NCBI GenBank assembly: GCA_047975025.1
Contig: JBKECY010000045.1
Location: 32,201-96,200 of the forward strand
Reading direction: 5' to 3'
DNA from: JBKECY01 sp047975025
GTDB taxonomy: Bacteria > Bacillota > Clostridia > Lachnospirales > Lachnospiraceae
Length of the DNA stretch: 64,000 nt
Shown: one piece after another, positions 33,082-42,042 of the stretch
Layout of the letters: each line of letters begins with the position of its first letter
Position numbering within the stretch: the first letter of the stretch is position 1
Translations under genes and position numbers: made by a program
The notes under the pieces: generated by a model
Seen by the model: only the letters and a program-made list of their open reading frames with translations
Database searches by the model: none
Told to the model about the DNA's origin: nothing

Positions 33082-34365
33082 ATGTATACGTGTAATACGT
33101 CTCGAATGGAAGACTTGCTTCGCACTTTCTCAACCTATGGTGCCACGAAAGGCGGCGGAATCACCCGTTATGCTCTGTCGGCCGCAGCATTGGATGCCCG
33201 CAGGGAATTCATCCGGCGAATGCAGGAAATCGGGGCGGTCATAGAATTTGATGATCTTGCCTGCGTGTATGCTACTTTACCGGGGACAGACCCTAAGAGC
33301 AAACGAATTGTTATGGGCTCCCATATTGATTCTGTGAAAAACGGGGGGAATTATGACGGCATCTTAGGTGTGCTGGCTGCAATGGAGGTGCTGACTGTGA
33401 TTGCCAGCGAAGAGATTCCGCACACACATCCAATCACTGCCATGATCTGGACAAATGAAGAGGGAGCACTCTATCCCCCCTCAATGATGAGTTCAGGCCT
33501 GATCTGCTATGACTATCTGCCGGATGAAATTAAAATCAGTTACAACTATGATAATCTGATGAATACGCCAGGAATCGAATATCCCGAGCAGTCATTTGGA
33601 CAAGCACTGGCTGCCTCCGGCATGCAAGGAGTACGCGAGCATAGAATATCCCCTGCCAACTCAATGTGCATGTTTGAACTGCACATTGAACAGGGTCCCA
33701 TTCTGGAGAATGCAGGTAATGATATTGGTGTAGTGGATTGTATTCTTGGGCTTTTTAACTGTAAAGTAAAGTTCTACGGACAGGCCGCACACTCCGGTAC
33801 ATTTCCTATGGAACAGCGAAAAGACGCATTTTATGCCGCTTCGCAGGCACTCTGCTGGCTGCATGATGCCATTGACCAATTGGCAATCGACGGGCTGGTG
33901 TATACGACCGGTGAGGTACATGTTCATCCTAATGTCCATACATGTGTCCCGGATTATGCCGAATTCTCATTTGATGCGCGGCACACCGGTGTCAAAGAGC
34001 GCAAAATGATCTATAATCTGCTGCTCTCGATTGCAGAGCGGGCATGGGCGGGCTGCCGCTGTGTTGTAGAACACGCCTGGACACATAATACCGTATTTCT
34101 GAATCCTGACATGGTTGAGTATATCACACAGACTGTAAAAGAATCCGGAATCAGTTATCAGCCGATTCATTCCGGCGCCGGTCACGACGCGCAATTTTGC
34201 TCCTATATGCTGCCAACCGGCATGATTTTTGTTCCTTCCCAGAAAGGGCTGTCACATTGCGAAGAGGAATATACCAGCTTAGAACAATGCACAAACGGCG
34301 CCTCCGTTATGCTGGGCGCCGTATTAAAAGCTGAGGAATCTTATTCTCTGTCTACAAATTTTTGA
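33082..34365 (+). CDS. M20-family N-carbamoyl-amino-acid/allantoate amidohydrolase-type enzyme
   Basis: A 427-aa metal-dependent amidohydrolase. Ligand motifs are present: 'MGSHIDSVKNGGNYDG' (His and bridging Asp), 'WTNEEGALYPP' (Glu), 'FELHIEQGPILE' (His) and C-terminal 'LSHCEEEYTS' (His). The dimerisation lid runs ~215-325. Relatives include allantoate amidohydrolase, L-N-carbamoylase and beta-ureidopropionase; sequence does not decide among them. It is co-transcribed with a guanidine-type hydrolase. The last 25 bp overlap the end of convergent trmD. Confidence 0.85.
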   Translation: MYTCNTSRMEDLLRTFSTYGATKGGGITRYALSAAALDARREFIRRMQEIGAVIEFDDLACVYATLPGTDPKSKRIVMGSHIDSVKNGGNYDGILGVLAAMEVLTVIASEEIPHTHPITAMIWTNEEGALYPPSMMSSGLICYDYLPDEIKISYNYDNLMNTPGIEYPEQSFGQALAASGMQGVREHRISPANSMCMFELHIEQGPILENAGNDIGVVDCILGLFNCKVKFYGQAAHSGTFPMEQRKDAFYAASQALCWLHDAIDQLAIDGLVYTTGEVHVHPNVHTCVPDYAEFSFDARHTGVKERKMIYNLLLSIAERAWAGCRCVVEHAWTHNTVFLNPDMVEYITQTVKESGISYQPIHSGAGHDAQFCSYMLPTGMIFVPSQKGLSHCEEEYTSLEQCTNGASVMLGAVLKAEESYSLSTNF

Positions 34366-35036
34366 TATAAATCCGGACGTCTCAACCGGGTGCGCTCTAA
34401 TGACTGCTGTTTCCTCCACTCCTTAATGTTGGCGTGATGCCCCGATAGGAGTACCGGAGGAACCTGTCTGTCATGCCAGACTTCCGGTCGGGAATACTGC
34501 GGATATTCCAAGAGTCCATTATAAAATGACTCATCCGAGGCAGAATCATCATTACTTAATACCTGCGGAATCATACGCGATACAGAGTCTATGAGGACCA
34601 TGGCAGGCAGTTCCCCACCAGTCAATACATAATCTCCAATTGATACATAGTCTGTCACAATTTCTTCCTGTACTCTCTCATCGATTCCCTCATAATGCCC
34701 ACACAGCAGAACCAGATTCTCTTCTCTCGCAAATTCCTTTGCCATCGACTGTGTAAACACATTCCCCTGCGGTGTCAGGCTGACCACCCGTGCCGGTGAC
34801 CGAAGTTCTTCCTGAATCGCCTGATATGTGTCATAGATTGGCTGCGGCTGCATGACCATACCGGCGCCGCCTCCATAAGGATAGTCATCAACTTTTCCAT
34901 GCTTATTTCCTGCCCAATCCCTGATATTCCACAGCTTAAAAGCAAGCAGTCCCTTGTCTGCCGCTCTGCCAATAATACTGGCTTCCAGCACCGATGTGAA
35001 CATCTCAGGAAATAATGTCATAATGTGAAAATTCAT
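34341..35036 (-). CDS. trmD: tRNA (guanine37-N1)-methyltransferase
   Basis: A 231-aa SPOUT methyltransferase making m1G37 in tRNA. Signatures: 'LFPEMFTSVLEASIIGRA', 'DYPYGGGAGMVMQP', 'LCGHYEGIDERV' and 'SIGDYVLTGGELPA' (knot). Last gene of ylxM-ffh-rpsP-khpA-rimM-trmD. Its usual next gene, rplS, is missing here; a convergent catabolic gene overlaps its 3' end instead. Confidence 0.97.
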   Translation of the reverse strand: MNFHIMTLFPEMFTSVLEASIIGRAADKGLLAFKLWNIRDWAGNKHGKVDDYPYGGGAGMVMQPQPIYDTYQAIQEELRSPARVVSLTPQGNVFTQSMAKEFAREENLVLLCGHYEGIDERVQEEIVTDYVSIGDYVLTGGELPAMVLIDSVSRMIPQVLSNDDSASDESFYNGLLEYPQYSRPEVWHDRQVPPVLLSGHHANIKEWRKQQSLERTRLRRPDLYQKFVDRE

Positions 35037-35091
35037 ACTTTCTCCTTTATCTATCCCAGAAATCCAGTGTTACAGCATCCTGCCTTCCGGC

Positions 35092-35649
35092 CTACACTAA
35101 TCCATCCAGCAGTTTAATCTGCATGTCTGCATTCTCGACATCAACTTTCTTAATACATTCTTTAATAGCCGGTAACAGTACTTCCTGGTCTTGCAGCGTA
35201 CGTACAACATAGACATCATTCGCACCTGTCTGCATCACATCCTCAATCGTGCCAAACGGTGTACCATCTTCCAGGCTGACTGACATTCCAATCAAATCTG
35301 CAATATAATACTCGTTAGACTGCAGGGGAAGCGCATGTTCCCGATCAATCCAGAGTCCCATACTCCGAAAAGATTCTACATCTTCGATGCGGTCATAGCC
35401 TTTGAATTTCAAAATAACGTACTTTTTGAAATATTTGACATGTTCGATTTCCAGTATAGACGGCATGTTACGCCGCAGGGACGGCACTGCAGGAGGCATC
35501 TTGTCTCCTTTGTCTGTTACCGCCGGTTTCAGCATAATCTGCTTTAATTCCTCGAAACGCCGGTTATCATCTGTGGTTGGAAAGACCTTCACCTCTCCCT
35601 TTAACCCATGTGGCTGCGTAATGACTCCTATCTGAAATTCCTTTTCCAT
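35092..35649 (-). CDS. rimM: 16S rRNA processing protein RimM
   Basis: A 185-aa protein with an N-terminal RimM domain ('IGVITQPHGLKGEVKVFPTTDD') and a C-terminal PRC barrel ('YYIADLIGMSVSLEDGTPFG' ... 'VLLPAIKECIKKVD'). It binds S19 during 30S maturation. Start at 35649 (MEKEFQIG) preferred over two upstream in-frame ATGs because it matches family N-termini and has GGGAG upstream. Confidence 0.93.
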   Translation of the reverse strand: MEKEFQIGVITQPHGLKGEVKVFPTTDDNRRFEELKQIMLKPAVTDKGDKMPPAVPSLRRNMPSILEIEHVKYFKKYVILKFKGYDRIEDVESFRSMGLWIDREHALPLQSNEYYIADLIGMSVSLEDGTPFGTIEDVMQTGANDVYVVRTLQDQEVLLPAIKECIKKVDVENADMQIKLLDGLV

Positions 35650-35679
35650 CTCATTATTCTCCCATAGTATCATAAAGAA

Positions 35680-35706
35680 GGAGTCGTGCATACATGCAAC
35701 GACTCC
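35680..35706 (-). terminator. Hairpin between khpA and rimM
   Basis: On the minus strand GGAGTCG (35706-35700) and TGCAT (35698-35694) pair with ATGCA (35691-35687) and CGACTCC (35686-35680), with one bulged base, then TTCTTTAT. The weak U-run suggests partial termination or processing within the operon. Confidence 0.5.
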
Positions 35707-35728
35707 TCTGCAGAACTTTTACAAAGTT

Positions 35729-35956
35729 CTACACGATATCTACTATCACTCTTTTGTTCGCTTTAGAAGAAGCAGCTTTGACCACTGTACGGATTGCTTT
35801 TGCAATACGCCCCTGCTTGCCAATGACCTTTCCCATGTCCGAAGGATCCACATGCAGCTCAACATAGATGCCATCCTCATTCTCGGTTTCAGTCACAACA
35901 ACAGTCTCCGGCTTTTCAACCAGCGATTTTGCAATAAATTCTACCAGATCTTTCAC
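35729..35956 (-). CDS. khpA: KH-domain RNA-binding protein KhpA
   Basis: A 75-aa single KH domain with the RNA-binding loop 'DMGKVIGKQGRIAKAIR'. GTG at 35956 (MKDLVEFIAKSL) is chosen because AGGAGG lies 6 bases upstream and the product matches the family; the upstream ATG lies inside the RBS. KhpA pairs with KhpB to bind RNA and affects cell elongation in Firmicutes. Usual position between rpsP and rimM. Confidence 0.93.
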   Translation of the reverse strand: MKDLVEFIAKSLVEKPETVVVTETENEDGIYVELHVDPSDMGKVIGKQGRIAKAIRTVVKAASSKANKRVIVDIV

Positions 35957-36029
35957 GACACACCTCCTGTATTTCATGCTCTTGTCTACGACAAGCCACT
36001 ACCGGTTGCCCAAAAGTTTCATCATCTGT

Positions 36030-36284
36030 CTATTTCTCAATCCCGGCTGCTTTGAAGATTTTGCTAACAACTTCTGTCGGTTGTGCACCGGTAGCAAGCC
36101 ATTTTTTAGCTTTTTCTTCATCTACCTTAAAAGCGCTTGGCTCCAGGTTCGGATCGTAAGTTCCGATTTCTTCGATACATTTTCCATCTCTTGGAGATCT
36201 GGAATCTGCGACTACGATTCTATAGAAAGGTGCTTTCTTTTGCCCCATTCTTCTCAATCTGATTTTTACTGCCATTTCTTTCAC
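36030..36284 (-). CDS. rpsP: 30S ribosomal protein S16
   Basis: An 84-aa S16 ('KIRLRRMGQKKAPFYRIVVA', 'IGTYDPN', 'AQPTEVV'). GAGGTG RBS. Position after ffh is conserved. Confidence 0.98.
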   Translation of the reverse strand: MKEMAVKIRLRRMGQKKAPFYRIVVADSRSPRDGKCIEEIGTYDPNLEPSAFKVDEEKAKKWLATGAQPTEVVSKIFKAAGIEK

Positions 36285-36333
36285 CTCCTCATGGTATCAG
36301 GCACGAGCTAACTGCCCTGAAAATAATATATAG

Positions 36334-37680
36334 TTAAAAGGGCAATTTGAATTTACCTCTTTTACCACCTTGTGCTCCCAGCATGGCCGGCATCTGTTTC
36401 ATCATCTTCTTCGCCTGCTCAAACTGTTTGACCAAACGATTTACTTCACTGATATCCACACCGGAGCCTTTGGCAATCCGCTGTTTTCTGGATACATTTA
36501 GCAGTGCAGGATTCGAACGCTCGGCTGGGGTCATGGACAGAATCATCGCTTCCTTCTTTGCCAGCTCTTTTTCATCCACCATAGATTCCAGATCCTTCAT
36601 CTTGCCGCCGATTCCCGGCAGCATGGACAGGACACTTGAGATGCCTCCCATGTTCTTCATCTGGTTCATACTATCAAGATAATCATCAAACCCAAATGTG
36701 GATTTTTTGATCTTCTCTTCCATTTCTTTGGCTTTGGCTTCATCCATCTGCGCCTCTGCCTTCTCAATCAGGCTCATTACATCGCCCATACCGAGAATAC
36801 GGGATGCCATACGATCCGGATAGAATTGTTCTAAGTCCGAAAGCTTTTCCCCTGTACCAATATATAAAATCGGTTTTCCGCAGACGGCTCTGATCGAAAG
36901 AGCCGCACCGCCTCTGGTGTCGCCATCCAGCTTCGTCAAGATGACACCATCAATTCCAATCTTATCATTAAACGTCTCTGCTGCGTTTACCGCATCCTGT
37001 CCGGTCATTGCATCTACCGTCAGAATCGTCGTATCCGCCTGTACCGCTTCCTTGACCTCTTTTAACTCCGCCATCATATCTTCATCAATATGAAGCCGTC
37101 CGGCCGTATCGATAATCAGTACATTCTGCTGGTTTGATTTTGCATGTGCCACAGCTGCTTTGGCTATATCGACCGGATTTTGCTTATCGCCCATCGAGAA
37201 CACTTCAACGCCCTGCTTTTCACCGTTGATCTGCAGCTGCTTGATCGCTGCCGGACGGTATACATCGCAGGCGGCCAGCAATGGCTTTTTGCCTTTTGAC
37301 TTCATAATACCAGCCAGTTTGGCTGCTGTCGTCGTCTTGCCGGCACCTTGTAAGCCTGCCATCATAATAATGGTCAGTTCACTTCCCGGCTTAATCGAAA
37401 TCTGTGTCACTTCACTTCCCATCAGGGTCACAAGTTCATCATTAACGATCTTGATTACCATTTGTCCGGGGTTTAATCCATTCATTACGTCCTGCCCAAT
37501 TGCGCGGTCCTGAACAGATTTTATGAACTGCTTTACAACCTTGAAGTTAACATCTGCCTCTAGTAATGCCATCTTAACTTCTTTTAAAGCGCTTTTTACA
37601 TCGTCTTGTGTCAGGCGCCCTTTGCTCCGCAGATTTTTAAATACATTTTGAAGTTTTTCACTTAAACTCTCAAATGCCAT
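36334..37680 (-). CDS. ffh: Signal recognition particle protein Ffh
   Basis: A 448-aa SRP54 GTPase: N domain, G domain with 'GLQGAGKTTTAAKLAG', 'DTAGRLHID', 'TKLDGDTRGG', and a C-terminal methionine-rich M domain ('GSGVDISEVNRLVKQFEQAKKMMKQMP'). It targets nascent membrane proteins to the Sec translocon. One base after the ylxM stop. Confidence 0.98.
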   Translation of the reverse strand: MAFESLSEKLQNVFKNLRSKGRLTQDDVKSALKEVKMALLEADVNFKVVKQFIKSVQDRAIGQDVMNGLNPGQMVIKIVNDELVTLMGSEVTQISIKPGSELTIIMMAGLQGAGKTTTAAKLAGIMKSKGKKPLLAACDVYRPAAIKQLQINGEKQGVEVFSMGDKQNPVDIAKAAVAHAKSNQQNVLIIDTAGRLHIDEDMMAELKEVKEAVQADTTILTVDAMTGQDAVNAAETFNDKIGIDGVILTKLDGDTRGGAALSIRAVCGKPILYIGTGEKLSDLEQFYPDRMASRILGMGDVMSLIEKAEAQMDEAKAKEMEEKIKKSTFGFDDYLDSMNQMKNMGGISSVLSMLPGIGGKMKDLESMVDEKELAKKEAMILSMTPAERSNPALLNVSRKQRIAKGSGVDISEVNRLVKQFEQAKKMMKQMPAMLGAQGGKRGKFKLPF

Positions 37681-37681
37681 A

Positions 37682-38005
37682 TTATAGCTCCTCTAATACT
37701 TCATTCGCCATATGTTCGATTTCCGTATGACCACTCTTAACCGCTGCCTCCTTAAGCAGGCGGATCTTTGACTGAATCGTAAGAAATTTCGCCACCAGAT
37801 GCAGTCTGGATTCATAGTCTGTCAAAATTGCCGTACAGCGCTTCACCATTTCATGAACACCTTGCCGGCTGATGGACAGATTTTCTGCCACTTCACTGTA
37901 AGAACAGTCTTCTAACACAACGGCCTCATAGACCTCCTGCTGCTTTGCTGTCAGCAGTTCTCCATAAAAATCATAGAGTAATGTGAGTTCAACAATTTTT
38001 TCCAT
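37682..38005 (-). CDS. ylxM: YlxM-family SRP-associated helix-turn-helix protein
   Basis: A 107-aa protein with a sigma-70 region-4-like helix-turn-helix ('CSYSEVAENLSISRQGVHEMVKR'). Start ATG at 38005 has AGGTG 6 bases upstream; an upstream GTG would overlap that RBS. YlxM/Ffh pairs are conserved in Gram-positives and YlxM has been reported to modulate SRP GTPase activity. Confidence 0.92.
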   Translation of the reverse strand: MEKIVELTLLYDFYGELLTAKQQEVYEAVVLEDCSYSEVAENLSISRQGVHEMVKRCTAILTDYESRLHLVAKFLTIQSKIRLLKEAAVKSGHTEIEHMANEVLEEL

Positions 38006-38021
38006 GTTTATCACCTAAAGT

Positions 38022-38050
38022 ATCGTACCGTAAAACCTTCTTCTTGTCAA
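38022..38050 (-). promoter_or_regulatory. Promoter of the ylxM-ffh-rpsP-khpA-rimM-trmD operon
   Basis: On the minus strand, -35 TTGACA (38050-38045), 17-bp spacer, -10 TACGAT (38027-38022). The start would be only ~10 bases from ylxM. The -35 box and spacer form one arm of the alaS terminator hairpin. Confidence 0.7.
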
Positions 38051-38080
38051 GCTTTTTATGTTGACAGAAAGAAGGTTTTA
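38032..38080 (-). terminator. alaS terminator hairpin overlapping the ylxM promoter
   Basis: AAAACCTTCTT and TGTCAA (38079-38061, minus strand) pair with TTGACA and AAGAAGGTTTT (38050-38032) around a ~10-nt loop. The 3' arm contains the ylxM -35 box. Only a short U-run (TTTT) is inside the stem end, so strength is uncertain. Confidence 0.6.
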
Positions 38081-38093
38081 TTAAAATTTAATA

Positions 38094-40736
38094 TTACCCG
38101 TTCAATTGAGTTCTTAACGCATCTGCTACCTGCGCAAGTGCTTCCGCCGTCTTGTCAGGAAGACGGCCGCCGGCCTGTGCCATGGCAGGACGGCCACCAC
38201 CGCCGCCGCCGACAATCGGTGCAATGGTTTTGACCAGATTGCCTGCATGTGCTCCGCGGTCTAATGCTTCCTGCGTTGCCATAGCTAACAGATTTACTTT
38301 TCCTTCTCGGACAGATACCAGGAAGAGAACACCTTCACCAATCTTCTCTTTTAACTGGTCTCCCAGATTACGAAGCCCATTCATGTCCAGATTATCTACT
38401 TCGGCCGCCAGTAATTTCAGCCCCTCCACTTCCATCGTCTGACTCTCGATACCGGAGGCAGCCTGCTGTGCCAGCTTATCTTTTAGAGATTCATTCTCGC
38501 TGGAAAGCTGCTTATGATCCTTTAGCAAGTGCCTGATTTTTTCAGGGACTTCAAGAGACGATGCTTTTAACAGTGCGGCAGCTTCATCAAGCGCCGCTTG
38601 TATTGTCTCATAATACTTGCGTACATGCCGTCCGGTAAGCGCCTCGATTCTGCGCACGCCGGAGGCAATTCCTGTCTCCTGCTGAATCTTAAACGCTGCA
38701 ATGTCAGCAGTGTTTTTGACATGTGTACCACCACAGAGTTCTCTGGAGAAATCCCCCATAGATACTACTCGCACATTCTGCTCATATTTCTCGCCAAACA
38801 GTGCCATAGCACCGGTCTTTTTTGCTTCCTCAATATCCATAACGTCTGTCCGTACGTTCAAAGCCGCTTCAATCTCTCGATTTACCAGCTCTTCGGTCAT
38901 CTTGATTTCTGCCTGCGTCATCGGCTGGAAATGAGCGAAATCAAATCGCAGACGATTAGGCGCTACCAGCGAGCCTTTCTGCTCGACATGTGCACCAAGA
39001 ACTGTCTTTAAGGCTTTTTGCAGTAAGTGGGTCGCACTATGATTTTTCTCCGTATCATGTCTGCGTTCTTCATCAACCTGAAGCGTAACCGTCGTTCCCT
39101 GTTGCAGCATACCCTGTGTCACGACTCCAACATGTCCGTAGCGTGCCTCACCCAGCTTAATCGTATCCTGAACCTCGAACACCCCTGTCGCTGAAGTAAT
39201 ATGTCCGGTATCGCCTGTCTGTCCTCCCATAGTAGGATAGAATGGGCTAATTGCGACCAGAATTGTGCCGCGTTCTCCTTCACTTAATGTATCGGTTACC
39301 TCTGTATCCGAAGTCATTGCCGTAATTGCGGATTCATAGGAGAAGTGCTCATAACCAACGAACTCCGTAGAAAGTTCAGGTGCCAGCTGATCATAGACAC
39401 TGGCATCTGCACCCATATAATTTGTCACTTCTCTGGCTTCACGCCCTTTTTGACGCTGTTCTTCCATACAACGTTTGAAACCGTCTTCATCGATCTGCAT
39501 CTTGTGCTCTTCGGTGATTTCTCTGGTCAGATCCAGCGGAAAGCCATACGTATCGTAGAGCTTAAAGCATTCTTCGCCTGAGAGAATTGTTTTATGCGCT
39601 TTTTGCAATTCATCGATCAGTTCCTGCAGCATTTTCAAGCCTTGGTCAATGGTATTGCCAAATTGCTTCTCTTCATTTTCCAGAACCTTTAGAATAAATT
39701 CCTTTTTTTCCTGTAATTCCGGATACCCGTCACTGGAGGTTGCTATCACAGTCTTACTAAGTACAGGAAGGAATTCGCCCTGAATTCCAAGCAGCCTGCC
39801 ATGTCGCGCGGCGCGGCGAATCAGACGGCGCAAGACATACCCTCTGCCTTCATTTGTAGGCATGATACCATCCGAGATCATAAAGGTAGCTGAGCGTACA
39901 TGATCCGTAATTAATCGAATCGATATATCATGCTCTTCCACTTCCTTATAGGCGCGGCCTGAAAGCTCCGACACCTGGTTTCTAAGTGCCAGAATGGTGT
40001 CCACGTCGAAGATGGAGTCTACATCCTGCACAGCAACGGCAAGGCGCTCGAGTCCCATACCCGTATCAATATTCTTTTGTTCTAATTCGCTGTAATGTCC
40101 GGCTCCGTCATTGTTGAACTGTGTAAATACGTTGTTCCAGATTTCCATATAACGGTCGCATTCGCATCCAACCGTACAATCCGGTTTATGACAGCCATAT
40201 TTCTCGCCCCGGTCATAATAGACTTCCGAGCAAGGACCGCAAGGACCTGCCCCATGTTCCCAGAAATTATCAGCTTTTCCAAATCTGAAGATTCGCTCTT
40301 TTGCAATACCGATTTCTTCATTCCAGATAGCAAAAGCCTCATCATCCTCTTCGTAAACGGAAGGATAGAGTCTGTCAGTGTCCAGTCCCACTTCTTTTGT
40401 CAGAAAATCCCAGGTCCAGAAGATGGCTTCTTTTTTAAAATAATCTCCAAATGAAAAATTACCCAGCATTTCAAAAAATGTTCCATGCCGTGCTGTCTTG
40501 CCTACATTCTCAATGTCACCGGTACGTATACACTTCTGACATGTAGCCACCCGTTTCCTGGGTGGTGTCTGTGCCCCCGTAAAATAAGGTTTCAAAGGTG
40601 CCATGCCTGAATTAATCAGTAACAGACTTTTATCATTATTAGGAATCAGCGGAAAACTCTTAAGGACAAGATGTCCGTTTTTCTCGAAATAAGAGAGGAA
40701 CATTTTCCGCAGCTCATTAACACCATACTTTTTCAC
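38094..40736 (-). CDS. alaS: Alanyl-tRNA synthetase
   Basis: An 880-aa AlaRS: class II catalytic core ('YFEKNGHLVLKSFPLIPNND', 'GMAPLKPYFTGAQTPPRKR', 'GMGLERLA'), editing domain with zinc motif 'NHSATHLLQKAL' and 'CGGTHV', and a C-terminal DHHA1 domain rich in glycine ('GGGGGGRPAMAQAGG'). GTG at 40736 is chosen because GGAGG lies 7 bases upstream and the product matches AlaRS N-termini; the long upstream extension would run into tyrS. Confidence 0.96.
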   Translation of the reverse strand: MKKYGVNELRKMFLSYFEKNGHLVLKSFPLIPNNDKSLLLINSGMAPLKPYFTGAQTPPRKRVATCQKCIRTGDIENVGKTARHGTFFEMLGNFSFGDYFKKEAIFWTWDFLTKEVGLDTDRLYPSVYEEDDEAFAIWNEEIGIAKERIFRFGKADNFWEHGAGPCGPCSEVYYDRGEKYGCHKPDCTVGCECDRYMEIWNNVFTQFNNDGAGHYSELEQKNIDTGMGLERLAVAVQDVDSIFDVDTILALRNQVSELSGRAYKEVEEHDISIRLITDHVRSATFMISDGIMPTNEGRGYVLRRLIRRAARHGRLLGIQGEFLPVLSKTVIATSSDGYPELQEKKEFILKVLENEEKQFGNTIDQGLKMLQELIDELQKAHKTILSGEECFKLYDTYGFPLDLTREITEEHKMQIDEDGFKRCMEEQRQKGREAREVTNYMGADASVYDQLAPELSTEFVGYEHFSYESAITAMTSDTEVTDTLSEGERGTILVAISPFYPTMGGQTGDTGHITSATGVFEVQDTIKLGEARYGHVGVVTQGMLQQGTTVTLQVDEERRHDTEKNHSATHLLQKALKTVLGAHVEQKGSLVAPNRLRFDFAHFQPMTQAEIKMTEELVNREIEAALNVRTDVMDIEEAKKTGAMALFGEKYEQNVRVVSMGDFSRELCGGTHVKNTADIAAFKIQQETGIASGVRRIEALTGRHVRKYYETIQAALDEAAALLKASSLEVPEKIRHLLKDHKQLSSENESLKDKLAQQAASGIESQTMEVEGLKLLAAEVDNLDMNGLRNLGDQLKEKIGEGVLFLVSVREGKVNLLAMATQEALDRGAHAGNLVKTIAPIVGGGGGGRPAMAQAGGRLPDKTAEALAQVADALRTQLNG

Positions 40737-40752
40737 AATACTACCTCCAGGC

Positions 40753-41991
40753 TCAATCTTTGCAGCGAATCTGATGAAAAGCCTTTTTGCCTTTTCTGAT
40801 AAACAGGCGCTGACTTTCATCCAGATCGTTCAGAGTAAACACAGCATCTACTTCACTTACCTTTTGATCATTAACACTGATGCCGCCCTGCTGTACCAAA
40901 CGACGTCCCTCAGAACGGGTCGGTGCCAGCTTCGACTCTACCAGAAGTGTGATGATATCCAATCCTTCTTCAAATCGCGCTTTCTCAACTTCAGTAGTCG
41001 GGATATCCTGACTGCGTCCGCCTTGCTCAAACATTTCTTTCGCAGCCGCACGTGCCTGCTCTGCCGCCTCTTCTCCATGAACAATCTTTGTAATCTCATA
41101 TGCCAGTACATCTTTGGCATGATTGATTTCGGCACCTTCGAGTGCGCCCAGCCGACGAACTTCATCCATGGGAAGGAATGTGAGAAGCCCCAGACATTCT
41201 TCCACTTTAACATCCTCTATATTTCTCCAGTACTGATAGAACTCATAGGGTGATGTCTTCTCTGGGTTCAGCCAGACCGCCCCTTTCATCGTCTTGCCCA
41301 TTTTGATGCCTTCTGAAGTTGTCAGAAGCTTAAAGGTAAAACCATATGCCGGCTTTTGTTCTTTACGCCTGATCAGTTCTACACCACCAATAATATTAGA
41401 CCACTGGTCATTGCCTCCAAGCTCCATGATACAGTTATGATCTTTGTTCAATTTCCAGAAATCGTAAGACTGCATAATCATGTAATTGAATTCAAAGAAG
41501 GTCAGTCCCTTTTCCATACGCTGTTTATAGCAGTCGGCTGCCAGCATGCGGTTCACTGAAAAATGCACACCTACTTCGCGAAGCAGATCCACATAATTCA
41601 AGTTCAAAAGCCAGTCTGCATTGTTGACGACCAGGGCTTTTCCGTCTGAAAAATCAATGTATTTTGAAATCTGCTCATAGAAACACTTCGCATTATGGTC
41701 GATGGTTTCCCGCGTCATCATACTGCGCATATCGGACTTTCCGCTAGGATCTCCTATCATGGTCGTCCCTCCGCCCAGCAGACAGATGGGTCGATGTCCG
41801 GCTCTTTGCATATGCATCATGGCCATAATTGTTAAAAAATGTCCTGCTGTCAGGCTGTCTGCCGTAGCATCAAAGCCGATATAAAAGGTAACGGACTCTT
41901 TTCCCAGAAGTTCCCGAATCCCTTCATCATGTGTGGCCTGTTCAACAAATCCTCTTTCCTTTAAAATATCGTATACATTTCTCTCAGCCAT
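40753..41991 (-). CDS. tyrS: Tyrosyl-tRNA synthetase
   Basis: A 412-aa class Ic synthetase. 'YIGFDATADSLTAGHFLTIM' is the HIGH region, 'KMGKTMKG' the KMSKS-like loop, and an S4-like RNA-binding domain ends the protein ('RSEGRRLVQQGGISVN'). Start at 41991 (MAERNVY) has AAGGAGG upstream. Gap to alaS is 16 bp, so the two synthetases are co-transcribed. No T-box is visible in the short upstream gap. Confidence 0.96.
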   Translation of the reverse strand: MAERNVYDILKERGFVEQATHDEGIRELLGKESVTFYIGFDATADSLTAGHFLTIMAMMHMQRAGHRPICLLGGGTTMIGDPSGKSDMRSMMTRETIDHNAKCFYEQISKYIDFSDGKALVVNNADWLLNLNYVDLLREVGVHFSVNRMLAADCYKQRMEKGLTFFEFNYMIMQSYDFWKLNKDHNCIMELGGNDQWSNIIGGVELIRRKEQKPAYGFTFKLLTTSEGIKMGKTMKGAVWLNPEKTSPYEFYQYWRNIEDVKVEECLGLLTFLPMDEVRRLGALEGAEINHAKDVLAYEITKIVHGEEAAEQARAAAKEMFEQGGRSQDIPTTEVEKARFEEGLDIITLLVESKLAPTRSEGRRLVQQGGISVNDQKVSEVDAVFTLNDLDESQRLFIRKGKKAFHQIRCKD

Positions 41992-42042
41992 AACAGCCTC
42001 CTTGTCTTTCATTACATTTTCTATATGCTATATGTACTGTGG

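Noticed and set aside
37682..38014. YlxM starting at the upstream GTG
   Set aside because: That GTG is part of the AGGTG ribosome binding site for the ATG three codons later.
40737..40820. AlaRS with a 28-residue N-terminal extension
   Set aside because: The extension would overlap tyrS in another frame, and the GTG at 40736 has an ideal GGAGG and fits the family N-terminus.
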